A stretch of DNA of 64,000 bases from G963665085 sp963665085 (GTDB lineage: Bacteria > Bacteroidota > Bacteroidia > Bacteroidales > JAAAOM01): NCBI GenBank assembly GCA_963665085.2, contig CAXXXS010000001.1, forward strand, positions 868,001 through 932,000. The letters run 5' to 3'. Numbering within the stretch: position 1 is the stretch's first letter; every line of letters starts with the position of its first letter. Under the pieces are notes generated by a model that did not search any database, was not told where the DNA came from, and worked only from the letters and a program-made list of their open reading frames with translations. This document shows positions 44,679 to 54,242 of the stretch, piece by piece. Both the position numbers and the translations under genes were made by a program.

Positions 44679-46835
44679 TTAATCAACTAATTTCATCTCA
44701 TCAATTAGATAAGATGCTCCGGCAAATTTATCTATAAGAAAGAGTGCATATCGGATATCCAAGGAAATATTTCTACACTGGGAAGGATCATACATAATAT
44801 CACTCATTGTTCCTTCCCAATTTCGATCGAAGTTTACTCCAATCAGTTGTCCTTTTGAATTCAAAACAGGACTTCCTGAATTTCCCCCTGAAGTATGGTT
44901 TGAAGCAATAAAACAAACTGGCATTGTTTGATCCTTACCATATCTGCCATAATCTTTATTGTTATATAAATCGATCAATCTTTGAGGAACATTGTAATCA
45001 TATATTTCCGGATTTATTTTCTCGATAACTCCTTTCAAAGTCGTATTTATCTCATAATTTACCGCATCGCGAGGAGTATAATCACTAACACTTCCAAATG
45101 TAATTCTTAAAGTGCTATTTGCATCAGGAGAAAAGATACTATCAGGATACATTTTTTGGAGGGCATCTGTATATTTCCTATACAAACTATCCAATGTGTT
45201 ATCAAAAGGGCTTAAATAGCCATAAACTTTTTGTATGTAGGCATCATAGAAACTTGATGTTAGTTGTAAAACAGGATCTTTTTCTAAGGTTTTTAAAGCA
45301 TTATCATCAAAATTATTTAAAAGGGATAAGGTTTTAGATTGATCCAGAAAAATAGTTTTATTAAACAAATACTCTGTATATTTTTCAAAATCATCCTTGA
45401 ATTTTTTCTCAACCAAATTGTATATTTCCGGATGAAACCTATTTTCTACATCATTGTTAAAAGAAGCCAACATATATGCTGTTATATCCTTGTCAATTGG
45501 CTGATGATAATCTTTATAAAAAGACTCTAACCTTCCTTTCAATACAGGAATAAACCTAGTCTTTGCCATTTCTGGATTCGTGTGATAAGTCTCAACAAAT
45601 TGTTCAAATCCATAAGCCAACGCTAAAATCTCAGAGCCGGAGAAAAGTTCAGACCAATTTGCCACAAAAAATGAATATATATTGTAATCCTTATAAACAT
45701 TTTCAAACTCATTTATTATCCCCTTATATTCTTTGTGATTTAATTCGGCCCAGGATATAAATTTTTTCTCATTTGATTTTTTAACTTCAACAGCATCCAA
45801 TCTGTTTAGTCCACGGATTACACCTTGCCATTTTTTCCATGCATTGCTTGTACCAGCATATTTTGCAGAATATTTAATTCTAACCTCAGGATTTTCATCC
45901 ATTGCCTGTTGCATAACTTTTAACCTGTAATCTCTCAATTTAATGCGCTGTGGATATTCTTTATTTAATAGATAATCTACCTCGTAAGAAGCCAAATAAC
46001 GCTGGGTTCTACCCGGAAAACCATAAACCATTGTAAATTCACCATCTTTAACGCCATCTAAAGCTATCTCAAAGGATTTTTTTGGTGTATAAGGTATATT
46101 ATCTTCTGAATACTCAGCAGGTTCATTATTCTTATTTGCATAAATTCTGAATAATGAAAAATCTCCTGTATGACGGGGCCAAATCCAATTATCCGTATCG
46201 CCACCAAATTTTCCTATTGATGATGGTGGAGCACCAACTAATCGAACATCTTTGTATATATCATAAACAAACATAAAATATTGATTACCATAAAAAAATG
46301 GTTGAATATCTGCAAACTTGAAAGGATTATTACCTATCTCAATATTTACTAGTTCTTTAATTTTATTTGATATAGAATCACTACGTTGATATTCCGAGAA
46401 ATCATCTCCTATATTCTTTAAGACCTCATCTGTTACATCAATTATTTTATCCAGGAAACGAACTTCTAACCCTGGATTTACTAACTCATCTTTTTGAGAC
46501 ATTGCCCAGAATCCATCGGTTAAATAATCATGTTCTATTGAGCTATGCCTTTGAATCTGACCATAACCACAGTGATGGTTTGTTATTAATAATCCTTTAT
46601 CTGAAATAAGTTCACCAGTACATCCTCCACCAAATCTTACAACAGCATCTTTTAAACTGGATTGATTCATACTAAAGACATCTTCTGCCGTAAGTTTGAA
46701 GCCTTTCTTTTGCATATCTTCTATCTTTTGTTCATTTAGCAAAAGAGGCAGCCACATTCCTTCGTCAGCACGCAGGGATTTAACAGAAACACTTGAAACA
46801 ACACATAAAATCACTATAAATTTAAACTTGCTCAT
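44679..46835 (-). CDS. S46-family dipeptidyl-peptidase, DPP11-like
   Basis: This 718-residue exported serine peptidase has a signal peptide (IVILCVVSSVSVKSLRA). The S46 hallmarks are GGCTGELISDKGLLITNHHCGYGQ with the catalytic His in NHHC, WPRHTGDFSLFRIY with the catalytic Asp, and Ser653 in GNSGSP. Residue +18 from the Ser is Arg671 (GVNFDRNWEG). In this family Arg here marks DPP11-type preference for Asp/Glu at P1, whereas Gly marks DPP7. The enzyme would release acidic dipeptides in the periplasm. It starts 2 bp downstream of maf. Confidence 0.94.
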   Translation of the reverse strand: MSKFKFIVILCVVSSVSVKSLRADEGMWLPLLLNEQKIEDMQKKGFKLTAEDVFSMNQSSLKDAVVRFGGGCTGELISDKGLLITNHHCGYGQIQRHSSIEHDYLTDGFWAMSQKDELVNPGLEVRFLDKIIDVTDEVLKNIGDDFSEYQRSDSISNKIKELVNIEIGNNPFKFADIQPFFYGNQYFMFVYDIYKDVRLVGAPPSSIGKFGGDTDNWIWPRHTGDFSLFRIYANKNNEPAEYSEDNIPYTPKKSFEIALDGVKDGEFTMVYGFPGRTQRYLASYEVDYLLNKEYPQRIKLRDYRLKVMQQAMDENPEVRIKYSAKYAGTSNAWKKWQGVIRGLNRLDAVEVKKSNEKKFISWAELNHKEYKGIINEFENVYKDYNIYSFFVANWSELFSGSEILALAYGFEQFVETYHTNPEMAKTRFIPVLKGRLESFYKDYHQPIDKDITAYMLASFNNDVENRFHPEIYNLVEKKFKDDFEKYTEYLFNKTIFLDQSKTLSLLNNFDDNALKTLEKDPVLQLTSSFYDAYIQKVYGYLSPFDNTLDSLYRKYTDALQKMYPDSIFSPDANSTLRITFGSVSDYTPRDAVNYEINTTLKGVIEKINPEIYDYNVPQRLIDLYNNKDYGRYGKDQTMPVCFIASNHTSGGNSGSPVLNSKGQLIGVNFDRNWEGTMSDIMYDPSQCRNISLDIRYALFLIDKFAGASYLIDEMKLVD

Positions 46836-46837
46836 AG

Positions 46838-47446
46838 TTAATTATCTTTATACCCAATAAAATTCTTTAATTCAACATACAACTGATGGATAGGTAATCC
46901 CATCACATTATAAAATGATCCTTTAATTTTTTTAATGCCAATATACCCAATCCATTCCTGGATACCATATGCACCGGCTTTGTCAAAAGGTTTATATTTT
47001 TCTATGTAATAATTGATCTCGTCTTTTCTTATTTTATCAAAAAAAACAGTAGACTTTGAAAAAAATGAAATCTTCTTTTTTAGAGAAGTGAGTGTAACAC
47101 CAGTGTAAACATAATGTTTGTTATCTGATAATTGTTTTAGTATTTCAACTGCATCTTTCTTAGATTTTGGTTTACCTAACATATTTTTTTTTTGCCAAAC
47201 AATTGTATCTGCGGTAATCAAAATTTGATTTTTATGTGTTAGGTTACTTTCATAAGCATCTGCTTTAAGCTCGGAAAGGAAAAGTGGAATTTGTTCTTTT
47301 TTTAATTTCTTACTAAAACTCTCATCAACATCAATTTTAGGTGCAAGTGTATAATCAATTCCCGCTTCTTTTAATAAAATCTGCCTACGTGGTGACTGTG
47401 ATGCAAGAATTATTTCATACTTTTTAAGCAATTCTAAAAAGATCAT
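46838..47446 (-). CDS. maf: Maf-family nucleotide pyrophosphatase
   Basis: This 202-residue cytoplasmic house-cleaning enzyme hydrolyses non-canonical or excess nucleoside triphosphates (dTTP/UTP in the YhdE subfamily). The N-terminal signature ILASQSPRRQILLKEAG near residue 13, LITADTIVW, and the C-terminal GAYGIQEWIGYIGIKKIKGSF are clear. The gap to the downstream S46 gene is 2 bp and to the upstream UbiA gene 3 bp, so it is mid-operon. Confidence 0.95.
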   Translation of the reverse strand: MIFLELLKKYEIILASQSPRRQILLKEAGIDYTLAPKIDVDESFSKKLKKEQIPLFLSELKADAYESNLTHKNQILITADTIVWQKKNMLGKPKSKKDAVEILKQLSDNKHYVYTGVTLTSLKKKISFFSKSTVFFDKIRKDEINYYIEKYKPFDKAGAYGIQEWIGYIGIKKIKGSFYNVMGLPIHQLYVELKNFIGYKDN

Positions 47447-47449
47447 AGG

Positions 47450-48433
47450 CTAGGTTACAAAATAGTATTTCACAAAAAAAGTAAAAAGAATACCAAAAAG
47501 CATTACAAACTTGGTAATTAAACTTGCTTTGGAGTAATCTTTCTTTTCTTCTGCATCGTTAATCAGATAAATAATATACAACAGAGGAGAAACTATTAAT
47601 ATAAAAACATATAAAATTGGGAAAAGCATATTTACAGGTTGAAGCTTAAGAATAAAATATTTGAGGGAAATAATTAATATAAGCAGCAACGTAATTACTG
47701 TTAGTGAAATGATGATAATTTTAGTCCATTTAATTCCAAAAGCAATTGGAATAGAATTACGACCAAATGCTATATCTCCTTCAAAATCTTCTGTATCTTT
47801 TATTATCTCCCGTATTAAATTCATTAAAAAAGCAAATCCTGCCAGTGCCAGACTCCACGCAATAATATATTTAAAAGAAATATTCATTAAAATAATATGT
47901 TTTCCATATACCTGGTTCAATAATGGAATCTCAAACATTATTACCATTAACGGTACTAAACCCGTTAGAAGTGCAACAATTATATTCCCAACTAACAATT
48001 GCCTTTTATAGGTTGTTGAATAAAACCATAATATTCCTGATATAATAGGAAAGATTGTTCCAATAACGGGATATCCTATGTAGAATGATATGTACAAACC
48101 AAATGCTATTCCTATTGCATTTAATACTAAATGTAAAAGCATGGCATTTCGTCTCTTAATTTTTATTCCTACAATAACTTTATCTGGTTTATTTAACAAA
48201 TCTGTTTTCCTGTCGAAATAATCATTGATTACATATCCACCTCCAGCGATAAGCATTGTTGCAGCTACCAGCAAAAAGAAATATATGTCGCCAAACTGCA
48301 ATTCAAGATTGTGGTGTGTTAAATAAGGTTGAACAACAAAATAGCGTACAATATACAACGTAATTGCAATAATTATCAGGTTTGCTGCTCTTACAAGCCT
48401 AAAGAGTGATAATATTTTGTTTTCTTTTACCAT
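47450..48433 (-). CDS. UbiA-family prenyltransferase
   Basis: This is a 327-residue polytopic inner-membrane prenyltransferase with about 8-9 helices. The first Asp-rich motif is NDYFDRKTD (near 70) and the second is KDTEDFEGD (near 212), both binding prenyl-diphosphate through Mg2+. Relatives in Bacteroidota are often called geranylgeranylglycerol-phosphate geranylgeranyltransferase, but quinone-type acceptors are possible too. It overlaps the KdsC-like gene by 7 bp and precedes maf, an arrangement I recall from other Bacteroidota. Confidence 0.9.
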   Translation of the reverse strand: MVKENKILSLFRLVRAANLIIIAITLYIVRYFVVQPYLTHHNLELQFGDIYFFLLVAATMLIAGGGYVINDYFDRKTDLLNKPDKVIVGIKIKRRNAMLLHLVLNAIGIAFGLYISFYIGYPVIGTIFPIISGILWFYSTTYKRQLLVGNIIVALLTGLVPLMVIMFEIPLLNQVYGKHIILMNISFKYIIAWSLALAGFAFLMNLIREIIKDTEDFEGDIAFGRNSIPIAFGIKWTKIIIISLTVITLLLILIISLKYFILKLQPVNMLFPILYVFILIVSPLLYIIYLINDAEEKKDYSKASLITKFVMLFGILFTFFVKYYFVT

Positions 48434-48948
48434 ACAAAAGCTTCTGAATCCATCCAGGTCCCTTGCACCCTCATTACTTGCTCAATCACATCACGAACAC
48501 AACCTGCACCTCCGTTTTTATCAGAAATATATGTTGACACACCTTTAATTTCCATAACAGCATCAGCAGGGCATGTTGGTAAACCAACTTTCTTCATAAC
48601 CTCATAATCAGGTAAGTCATCACCCATATACAGAATATCTTCCAGTTCAAGTGAATATTTGAAACGAAAATCTTCCAAATTTTCAATTTTATTAAACGAT
48701 TTCATATAAATATCTGTAATTCCAAGATTTGCAAAACGGGTTTTTACCATCTCAGAACTACCACCGGTAATAATTGCAATGGGATAATTTTTCTTTACAC
48801 AATATTGAATGGCATATCCGTCTTTGATATTCATTGCCCTCATCATATCACCACCTGGGTGCAGCATTACAGAACCATCTGTTAAAACCCCATCTACATC
48901 AAACGCAAAACCTTTTACTTTTTTAAATAACTCTTTTATATTGGGCAT
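48427..48948 (-). CDS. KdsC-like HAD phosphatase
   Basis: This 173-residue C0-type HAD hydrolase has the nucleophile motif FDVDGVLTDGS near residue 16, a Thr/Ser motif II in IAIITGGSSE, and motif IV GDDLPDYEVMKKVGL. Length and sequence fit 3-deoxy-D-manno-octulosonate-8-phosphate phosphatase (KdsC), the penultimate step of Kdo formation for lipopolysaccharide. A tetrameric KdsC relative of other specificity cannot be excluded. It is linked to UbiA (7-bp overlap) and the DUF2520 gene (37 bp). Confidence 0.88.
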   Translation of the reverse strand: MPNIKELFKKVKGFAFDVDGVLTDGSVMLHPGGDMMRAMNIKDGYAIQYCVKKNYPIAIITGGSSEMVKTRFANLGITDIYMKSFNKIENLEDFRFKYSLELEDILYMGDDLPDYEVMKKVGLPTCPADAVMEIKGVSTYISDKNGGAGCVRDVIEQVMRVQGTWMDSEAFVW

Positions 48949-48985
48949 AATTTCCTTTTTCTATTCAAAGATAAAATTTGTTGAC

Positions 48986-49786
48986 TTACATCTTCCCATA
49001 AAATTCCAGAATATTTTCAGAAAGAAGGGAATACACATTTAAAAGTTGCGGTTCATCCTTTAGCATCTCTTTATGTTTTTCAATGATATTCTTATTCCCT
49101 CTCACAGCAGGTCCTGTTTGTGCATCTTTTGGTGATAAAAATTTGAGTTTCTCCAGAGTTTCTTCAAGCAAGGGCAGTAACATATCAAATTTCATCCCTT
49201 CTTTTTCTAAATACTCTCCAGCCAATGTAAACAAGAAATTCGAGAAATTATTTGATATAATTCCACATAAATGAAGCTTCTTTCGCTGTTCAGAAGTTAG
49301 CTCTGTTATTTGATCTGAGAGTAAACCTCCCAATTTAAATAAATTATCTGTTAACTCTTTTCTATTAGCCTCAATACAAATAGGGATATTTTTAAAACTG
49401 ATTACTCTTTCTTTGCTAAATGATTGAAACGGATAAAACACTCCATATTGTGGAAACCGGTTTTGAAAAATACCTAAAGATAAACTACCTGCTGTATGTA
49501 CGATAGGAACATTTCTAAATACAATTTGATCGATAACCTCACTATAGGCATTATCCGTTACAGAAAGAATTATTAGATCTACATCGCCTCTTAAATTTCT
49601 GAGATTATCGGTAGGCTCAGACTTTGTTTTTGCTGCAAGTAATTCAGCATTTATTAAAGACTTTGAATAAACCTGAGCAATCTCGATATCTTTTTGAATT
49701 AAAGATAAAGAAAGATTTGTTGCAAGATTTCCAGCTCCTATTAATGATACCTTTTTAATTGGATCCATTGGTAAAAAAGTTTTCAT
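48986..49786 (-). CDS. Rossmann-like plus DUF2520 protein
   Basis: This protein has 266 residues, or 260 if the second Met (49768, MDPIKKVSLIGAGNLATNLS) is the real start, which is likelier because the Rossmann motif follows at the usual distance. It has an N-terminal NAD(P)-binding GAGNLA motif with a following VDLIILSVTDNAY strand, then a helical C-terminal DUF2520 domain (LTSEQRKKLHLCGIISNNF). The fold is like a short ketopantoate/pyrroline-carboxylate-type reductase. The substrate is unknown. It overlaps the 3' end of the glycosyltransferase gene. Confidence 0.88.
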   Translation of the reverse strand: MKTFLPMDPIKKVSLIGAGNLATNLSLSLIQKDIEIAQVYSKSLINAELLAAKTKSEPTDNLRNLRGDVDLIILSVTDNAYSEVIDQIVFRNVPIVHTAGSLSLGIFQNRFPQYGVFYPFQSFSKERVISFKNIPICIEANRKELTDNLFKLGGLLSDQITELTSEQRKKLHLCGIISNNFSNFLFTLAGEYLEKEGMKFDMLLPLLEETLEKLKFLSPKDAQTGPAVRGNKNIIEKHKEMLKDEPQLLNVYSLLSENILEFYGKM

Positions 49787-51788
49787 CTATTTTATATGCA
49801 TCATAGTTTATCTTAAAAAGATAGGCTGGCTCATTATCATTTTCTCCAATCTGTTGCTCAAGTTTGAAGATACCGGGATACTTTAATTCGATATAATACA
49901 TATATCTGGAAACAGTATTTATGGTCCTGTTTGTCTTCATCTTGGGATTTACCCGCAGACTTCCTCTAATAAGATAATCTACATCATTTTTATATAAATA
50001 ATGAAGTAAACTATCTGATGATGTTGAGTTATAACCTCCAATTTTATCTTTAATCTTAGAGTAGAATTCTTCATATGATGGTACAATCTCAAAATTGTTT
50101 GAAGTCAGTTCATTAACAACTAAGTTGCTTACAGAACTATTTTTATCAATCAAAATATAATTCTCTGAATTATTATACACAAAACCCACGTTACTCCGCC
50201 CTAAAAAATATTGTAACTGTTTTGAGATGGTACCTCCTTGGAGTTGTTTCATGTCGAACGCTAGTATATCTCCATGTTTTTCTTTTATTGCAGATAACAA
50301 TTCCTGTACATCATACATTAAGAACTTATACAAGCCAAAGAAATCCCCTCCATTTCCATATATAAAAGACATTGACGGCTTTCTTGATCCAATACGAGCA
50401 GAATCTGGCAAATTCTTAGATGCCCATTCACTCATTCTCAAAAAATTTTCCCAATCAGGAGTGAAACCTGCATACATGTTGCCCTTCATATTTTTTTTCA
50501 GATCTTTTTTATGATCATCTATCTTATCAATTGAGACTGCTAAGGTTTTGAATAAGACCAACCCCAAAAATACGAGCATTATAATTTTTATATAATTGTA
50601 TTTTTTGATAGATGCAAGCTGCATAACTAACCAGGTAACCATAATCAAGATAAAAGGCATAAAAATCAAAATCAATCTCGACTGTCCCCAGAATACCTGC
50701 TGTGTAATAAATGTTGCGACAATTCCTCCTATTGTAGTAGTTGCTACAAAAAATATCTTTAAATTCTTCTTAAAAGAAACTACAAAAACAGTGAGCAATA
50801 ATGCAGATATTAAAATTGCAAGAAGTATATTTTTATCAGTCGAATCTTCTGGTCTCAATCCCAGAATTATCGGTAAATGTCTTGACAGATATATCTCAAC
50901 ATTTTCAAAAAAACGGGTAATCATTCCATTAAAATCCTCAGTCCCTGCCGTTGGGTTATAAGGGTTTTTCAGAAACATGGTTTGAAACTGTTGATTGGCA
51001 GATCCTTCATTAATATTCCATGCTACAGCCTTATAAATTCTTAATGGAAGTGAAAATGCTGCATAAGCAACTATGCCAGAAAGTGCCAGATAAAATTTTT
51101 TATTAACTGCAAAAACAAAAACAATACTTAAAAGCAATGCCAAACCCACATTCCTGGTTTGAGCAATAAGTAAAACAACAAAACCCAGTAACAACCAAAT
51201 TTTCCAGTTTGACAATTGATACTTTAAATCATTCTTATTGTGTTTTTCAATAATAATGAGGGCTAACATAACACCTAACATCTGGAGCATGATATACAAT
51301 GCCTCTGAATAGGTTTGACTGGCATAATAGAGTAAATGCGAATTTACAGCCAGAATAAGATATATGACTGATAAAAAAGTAGGTGAAATATATTTTCGAA
51401 ATGTGTAATGGAAAAATGTTAAATGTAAAACAATACAGATTAACGATAATAACTTAAAAACGAATAGATTTATTCCAAAAATGGCGAGAAAAGGACTAAG
51501 GAAGATTGGATAAAAAGAACCATGCCAGGTAGGAAAACTTTTTCCCTTAATAAAATCCATTGCAGCGACAATATAACCTGAATCATCCCCTCCTTCACTT
51601 ACTTTTAAATCGAATAATTTTGCACCTATTATTACAGTAATAACAATTGATACGTAAAAGATTAGTTCAAGTCTTTTACTGAGAACCTTGTCAAGCTTAG
51701 GAAATACCCAATATTCAGGTAACTTTTCCTGCTCTGGTTTCTTACTTGTTGTTTTTTTTAAACTTAATGTCTGTTGATTTTTCCTCAT
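49755..51788 (-). CDS. GT-C fold (PMT/ArnT-like) membrane glycosyltransferase
   Basis: This 677-residue inner-membrane protein has about 11-12 hydrophobic helices and a C-terminal soluble domain (about 460-677). The first periplasmic loop carries EGGDDSGYIVAAMDFIKG, matching the acidic catalytic loop of dolichyl/undecaprenyl-phosphate-sugar dependent glycosyltransferases (GT39/GT83-like). It would transfer a sugar from a lipid carrier to a protein or glycolipid in the periplasm. The acceptor is not known. It is the first gene of the run leading to DUF2520, KdsC-like, UbiA and Maf. Confidence 0.83.
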   Translation of the reverse strand: MRKNQQTLSLKKTTSKKPEQEKLPEYWVFPKLDKVLSKRLELIFYVSIVITVIIGAKLFDLKVSEGGDDSGYIVAAMDFIKGKSFPTWHGSFYPIFLSPFLAIFGINLFVFKLLSLICIVLHLTFFHYTFRKYISPTFLSVIYLILAVNSHLLYYASQTYSEALYIMLQMLGVMLALIIIEKHNKNDLKYQLSNWKIWLLLGFVVLLIAQTRNVGLALLLSIVFVFAVNKKFYLALSGIVAYAAFSLPLRIYKAVAWNINEGSANQQFQTMFLKNPYNPTAGTEDFNGMITRFFENVEIYLSRHLPIILGLRPEDSTDKNILLAILISALLLTVFVVSFKKNLKIFFVATTTIGGIVATFITQQVFWGQSRLILIFMPFILIMVTWLVMQLASIKKYNYIKIIMLVFLGLVLFKTLAVSIDKIDDHKKDLKKNMKGNMYAGFTPDWENFLRMSEWASKNLPDSARIGSRKPSMSFIYGNGGDFFGLYKFLMYDVQELLSAIKEKHGDILAFDMKQLQGGTISKQLQYFLGRSNVGFVYNNSENYILIDKNSSVSNLVVNELTSNNFEIVPSYEEFYSKIKDKIGGYNSTSSDSLLHYLYKNDVDYLIRGSLRVNPKMKTNRTINTVSRYMYYIELKYPGIFKLEQQIGENDNEPAYLFKINYDAYKIDENFFTNGSN

Positions 51789-51883
51789 TTTTTTCCTATA
51801 ATTTCATTATGGAAAAGTAATAAGGAATATTTATTAAACCAAGATTACTGTCTATTTATGGTCATGAAAAAATAAATCTGAAC

Positions 51884-52327
51884 TCAATTTTTTAAAAAAC
51901 GAGACAATTTCTCACATTTCTCATAATCCTCATTCTTAATATAGTGATCCATTAACTTATTAATAAATCCCCTGTTTGAGAAAAACGGATGTGTCCTATT
52001 ATATTCCAGTTTACCTTCTATGGTATGCTGAAAAACTTCCTCTTCATCTGAAAAATTAATATTCTCACAACATTCATCCATCAGCGGAGTATTTTTATAT
52101 TTCTCAAAAAACTTAACTAAGGTAAGTTGTACATTGATAAAATCATTATTCTCACTTAGAAGACGTTTATTTGTATTGTATCGCTCGTCAAACAACCGTG
52201 TTCTCTCTGCTGATGTGGGCCTGTTTAATATCTCCTTAATTTGAAGTTGGTTCTCCTTAATCTCTTCCAGGTTATTTTTTACCTTCAATTTTAAGAGTTC
52301 TATTGTCTGTTGGATGAAATCTTTCAT
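51884..52327 (-). CDS. unrecognised coiled-coil protein
   Basis: This is a 147-residue soluble protein of no family I recognise. The N-terminal half is a charged amphipathic helix region (LKLKVKNNLEEIKENQLQIK, about 12-75) that looks like a coiled coil. The second half contains Cys pairs (ECCENI near 103 and YEKCEKL near 137) and aromatic residues. There is no signal or membrane segment. It is flanked by 95 bp and 185 bp gaps and appears to be a single-gene unit. The composition looks coding and the frame is clean. Confidence 0.65.
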   Translation of the reverse strand: MKDFIQQTIELLKLKVKNNLEEIKENQLQIKEILNRPTSAERTRLFDERYNTNKRLLSENNDFINVQLTLVKFFEKYKNTPLMDECCENINFSDEEEVFQHTIEGKLEYNRTHPFFSNRGFINKLMDHYIKNEDYEKCEKLSRFLKN

Positions 52328-52462
52328 AGCTGTAAAATTTTATACAAAAATAATTTGAGGTTTCATATATGTTGCATTTGTTTGACTAATAACGGTTATT
52401 TATTAATAAATTTATTCTTTTTATTAATTAAAATTTCTGGCACAAAAATAACTCATAAACAA

Positions 52463-52488
52463 AAAAAGCCCCATAATCGGGGCTTTTT
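52463..52488 (-). terminator. terminator of the etfB-etfA-acyl-CoA dehydrogenase operon
   Basis: AAAAAGCCCC-loop-GGGGCTTTTT is a 10-bp perfect stem lying 24 nt beyond the stop codon at 52513. The - strand continues into a T tract. It is a classical rho-independent terminator. Confidence 0.85.
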
Positions 52489-52512
52489 CTTATTGCAATT
52501 TTACACTAAATC

Positions 52513-54216
52513 TTAGTTTTTAAATTTTCCTAAATCGTTAACAGTTGACATTCTGATATATTCAGCTTTTGCACGATTCTCTGCTCTCGCATGCTTTAGA
52601 AAAACTTCAAGTGATTTCCAATACTTATGATCACGATTTGTATCCATCACCAACAAATAACCCATAATAATATGCCCGGCCATTTCAACTAAACGTCGTG
52701 CATGAAAATCAGTAAACTCACTATCATCAATAGATATTACCTTATTTACAGCTTCTTCATATTCTTCAGTCATACTGATAAGATATCTTCTGTATGAATG
52801 TAACTCAGGTTTTATCTCTTCAGCCTCGTAAGCTCTAATCTGGTTTAGATAACCACCTGTTGTTACTCCACGGATTGCTGCAACAACTTGTAACTGGGTA
52901 GTACCTTCATAGATTGAAGTAATCCTGGCATCTCTATAGATACGTTCAACAGGATAATCTTTCATAAATCCAGATCCACCATGAATTTGAACCGCATCGT
53001 AAGCTATTTGGTTTGAATATTCAGAAGAAAGTCCTTTTGCCAATGGAGTAAAAATATCAGCTAATTTCTGATACTTCTTCATTTCATCTCTTTCTTCTTT
53101 CTCAAGTTTTCGTTCTTCAGAAATAAAAGAATATGTCTTATACATATCCACAAATCTTGATGTTTCGTACAATAAGGAACGAGAAGCATCAAGTTTTGCT
53201 TTCATCATAGCAAGCATTTCATAAACAGCAGGAAATTTAATAATCTCTTTTCCGAATTGTTTACGTTCATTGGCATATGCTAAAGATTCTCTGTATGCAG
53301 CCTCAATAACTCCAACAGATTGAGCAGCGATTCCTAAACGGGCACTGTTCATTAACGCCATTACATACTTAATAAGTCCCATTTTTCTACTACCTACTAA
53401 TTCAGCAGGTGCATCTTTGAAAACAAGCTCACAAGTTGGAGAACCGATGATACCCATTTTATGCTCTATCCTACGAACTTTAACAGCATCATTTCTTTTA
53501 TCGTAAATAAACATTGATAACCCACGGGCATCTGTAGTTCCTTCTTCAGAACGGGCTAATACAAGTGATACATCACCATCACCGTTTGTAATGAAACGTT
53601 TTACACCATTTAAAATCCATTGATCTTTTGCTTCGTCGTATGTAGCTTTTAACTGAACAGCCTGAAGGTCAGAACCCGCATCCGGCTCAGTCAAATCCAT
53701 TGCCGCTGTTTCTCCGTTTGATATTCTTGGAAGATATTTTTCTTTTTGCTCTTCAGAAGCAAATTCATGGATTGTTTCAGCACAATCCTGTAATCCCCAA
53801 ATATTAACAAACCCAGCATCAGCACGAGATACAATGTCTGCTGCCATGATATATGGAACAATAGGGAAATTTAAACCATCATATTTTCTTGGAAGTGTTA
53901 TCCCCATTAATCCAGCTTTTTTAAGGGCATCAAGGTTTTCTTGTGTTCCTCTGGCATAGATAACATGATTGTCAACAACCTCGGGCCCTTCAGCGTCAAC
54001 AGACTCTGCATTCGGACCAATAATTTCACCACAAATTTCACCTACAATATCTAACACTTTATCGTAATTGTCCATTGCATCTTCGAAATCTATTGGTGCA
54101 TAATCGAAGCTGTCTTTATCTGCAAAATTTCTTTCTTTAAGAGCTACAATCTTTTTCATCAAAGGATGTGTAAGATGGAATTTTAGCTCTGGATTATCTG
54201 TATAAAAATTTGCCAT
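52513..54216 (-). CDS. acyl-CoA dehydrogenase
   Basis: This 567-residue FAD enzyme oxidises an acyl-CoA to its 2-enoyl-CoA and passes electrons to ETF. Visible motifs are the AMDLTEPDAGSDLQAVQLKA segment (FAD/substrate loop), VKRFITNGD, the central LAYANERKQFGKEI, and IYEGTTQLQ with the catalytic Glu. It is longer than the classical 380-residue enzymes, with N- and C-terminal helical extensions as in VLCAD/AidB-like members. Immediate linkage to etfA (26 bp) and etfB makes ETF its likely electron acceptor. Confidence 0.95.
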   Translation of the reverse strand: MANFYTDNPELKFHLTHPLMKKIVALKERNFADKDSFDYAPIDFEDAMDNYDKVLDIVGEICGEIIGPNAESVDAEGPEVVDNHVIYARGTQENLDALKKAGLMGITLPRKYDGLNFPIVPYIMAADIVSRADAGFVNIWGLQDCAETIHEFASEEQKEKYLPRISNGETAAMDLTEPDAGSDLQAVQLKATYDEAKDQWILNGVKRFITNGDGDVSLVLARSEEGTTDARGLSMFIYDKRNDAVKVRRIEHKMGIIGSPTCELVFKDAPAELVGSRKMGLIKYVMALMNSARLGIAAQSVGVIEAAYRESLAYANERKQFGKEIIKFPAVYEMLAMMKAKLDASRSLLYETSRFVDMYKTYSFISEERKLEKEERDEMKKYQKLADIFTPLAKGLSSEYSNQIAYDAVQIHGGSGFMKDYPVERIYRDARITSIYEGTTQLQVVAAIRGVTTGGYLNQIRAYEAEEIKPELHSYRRYLISMTEEYEEAVNKVISIDDSEFTDFHARRLVEMAGHIIMGYLLVMDTNRDHKYWKSLEVFLKHARAENRAKAEYIRMSTVNDLGKFKN

Positions 54217-54242
54217 TTTATTCTATTTTAATGCTTTCTATC

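Noticed and set aside
52310..52516. 68-codon + strand frame between the coiled-coil gene and the acyl-CoA dehydrogenase gene
   Set aside because: It runs through the terminator hairpin at 52463-52488 and has no coding character.
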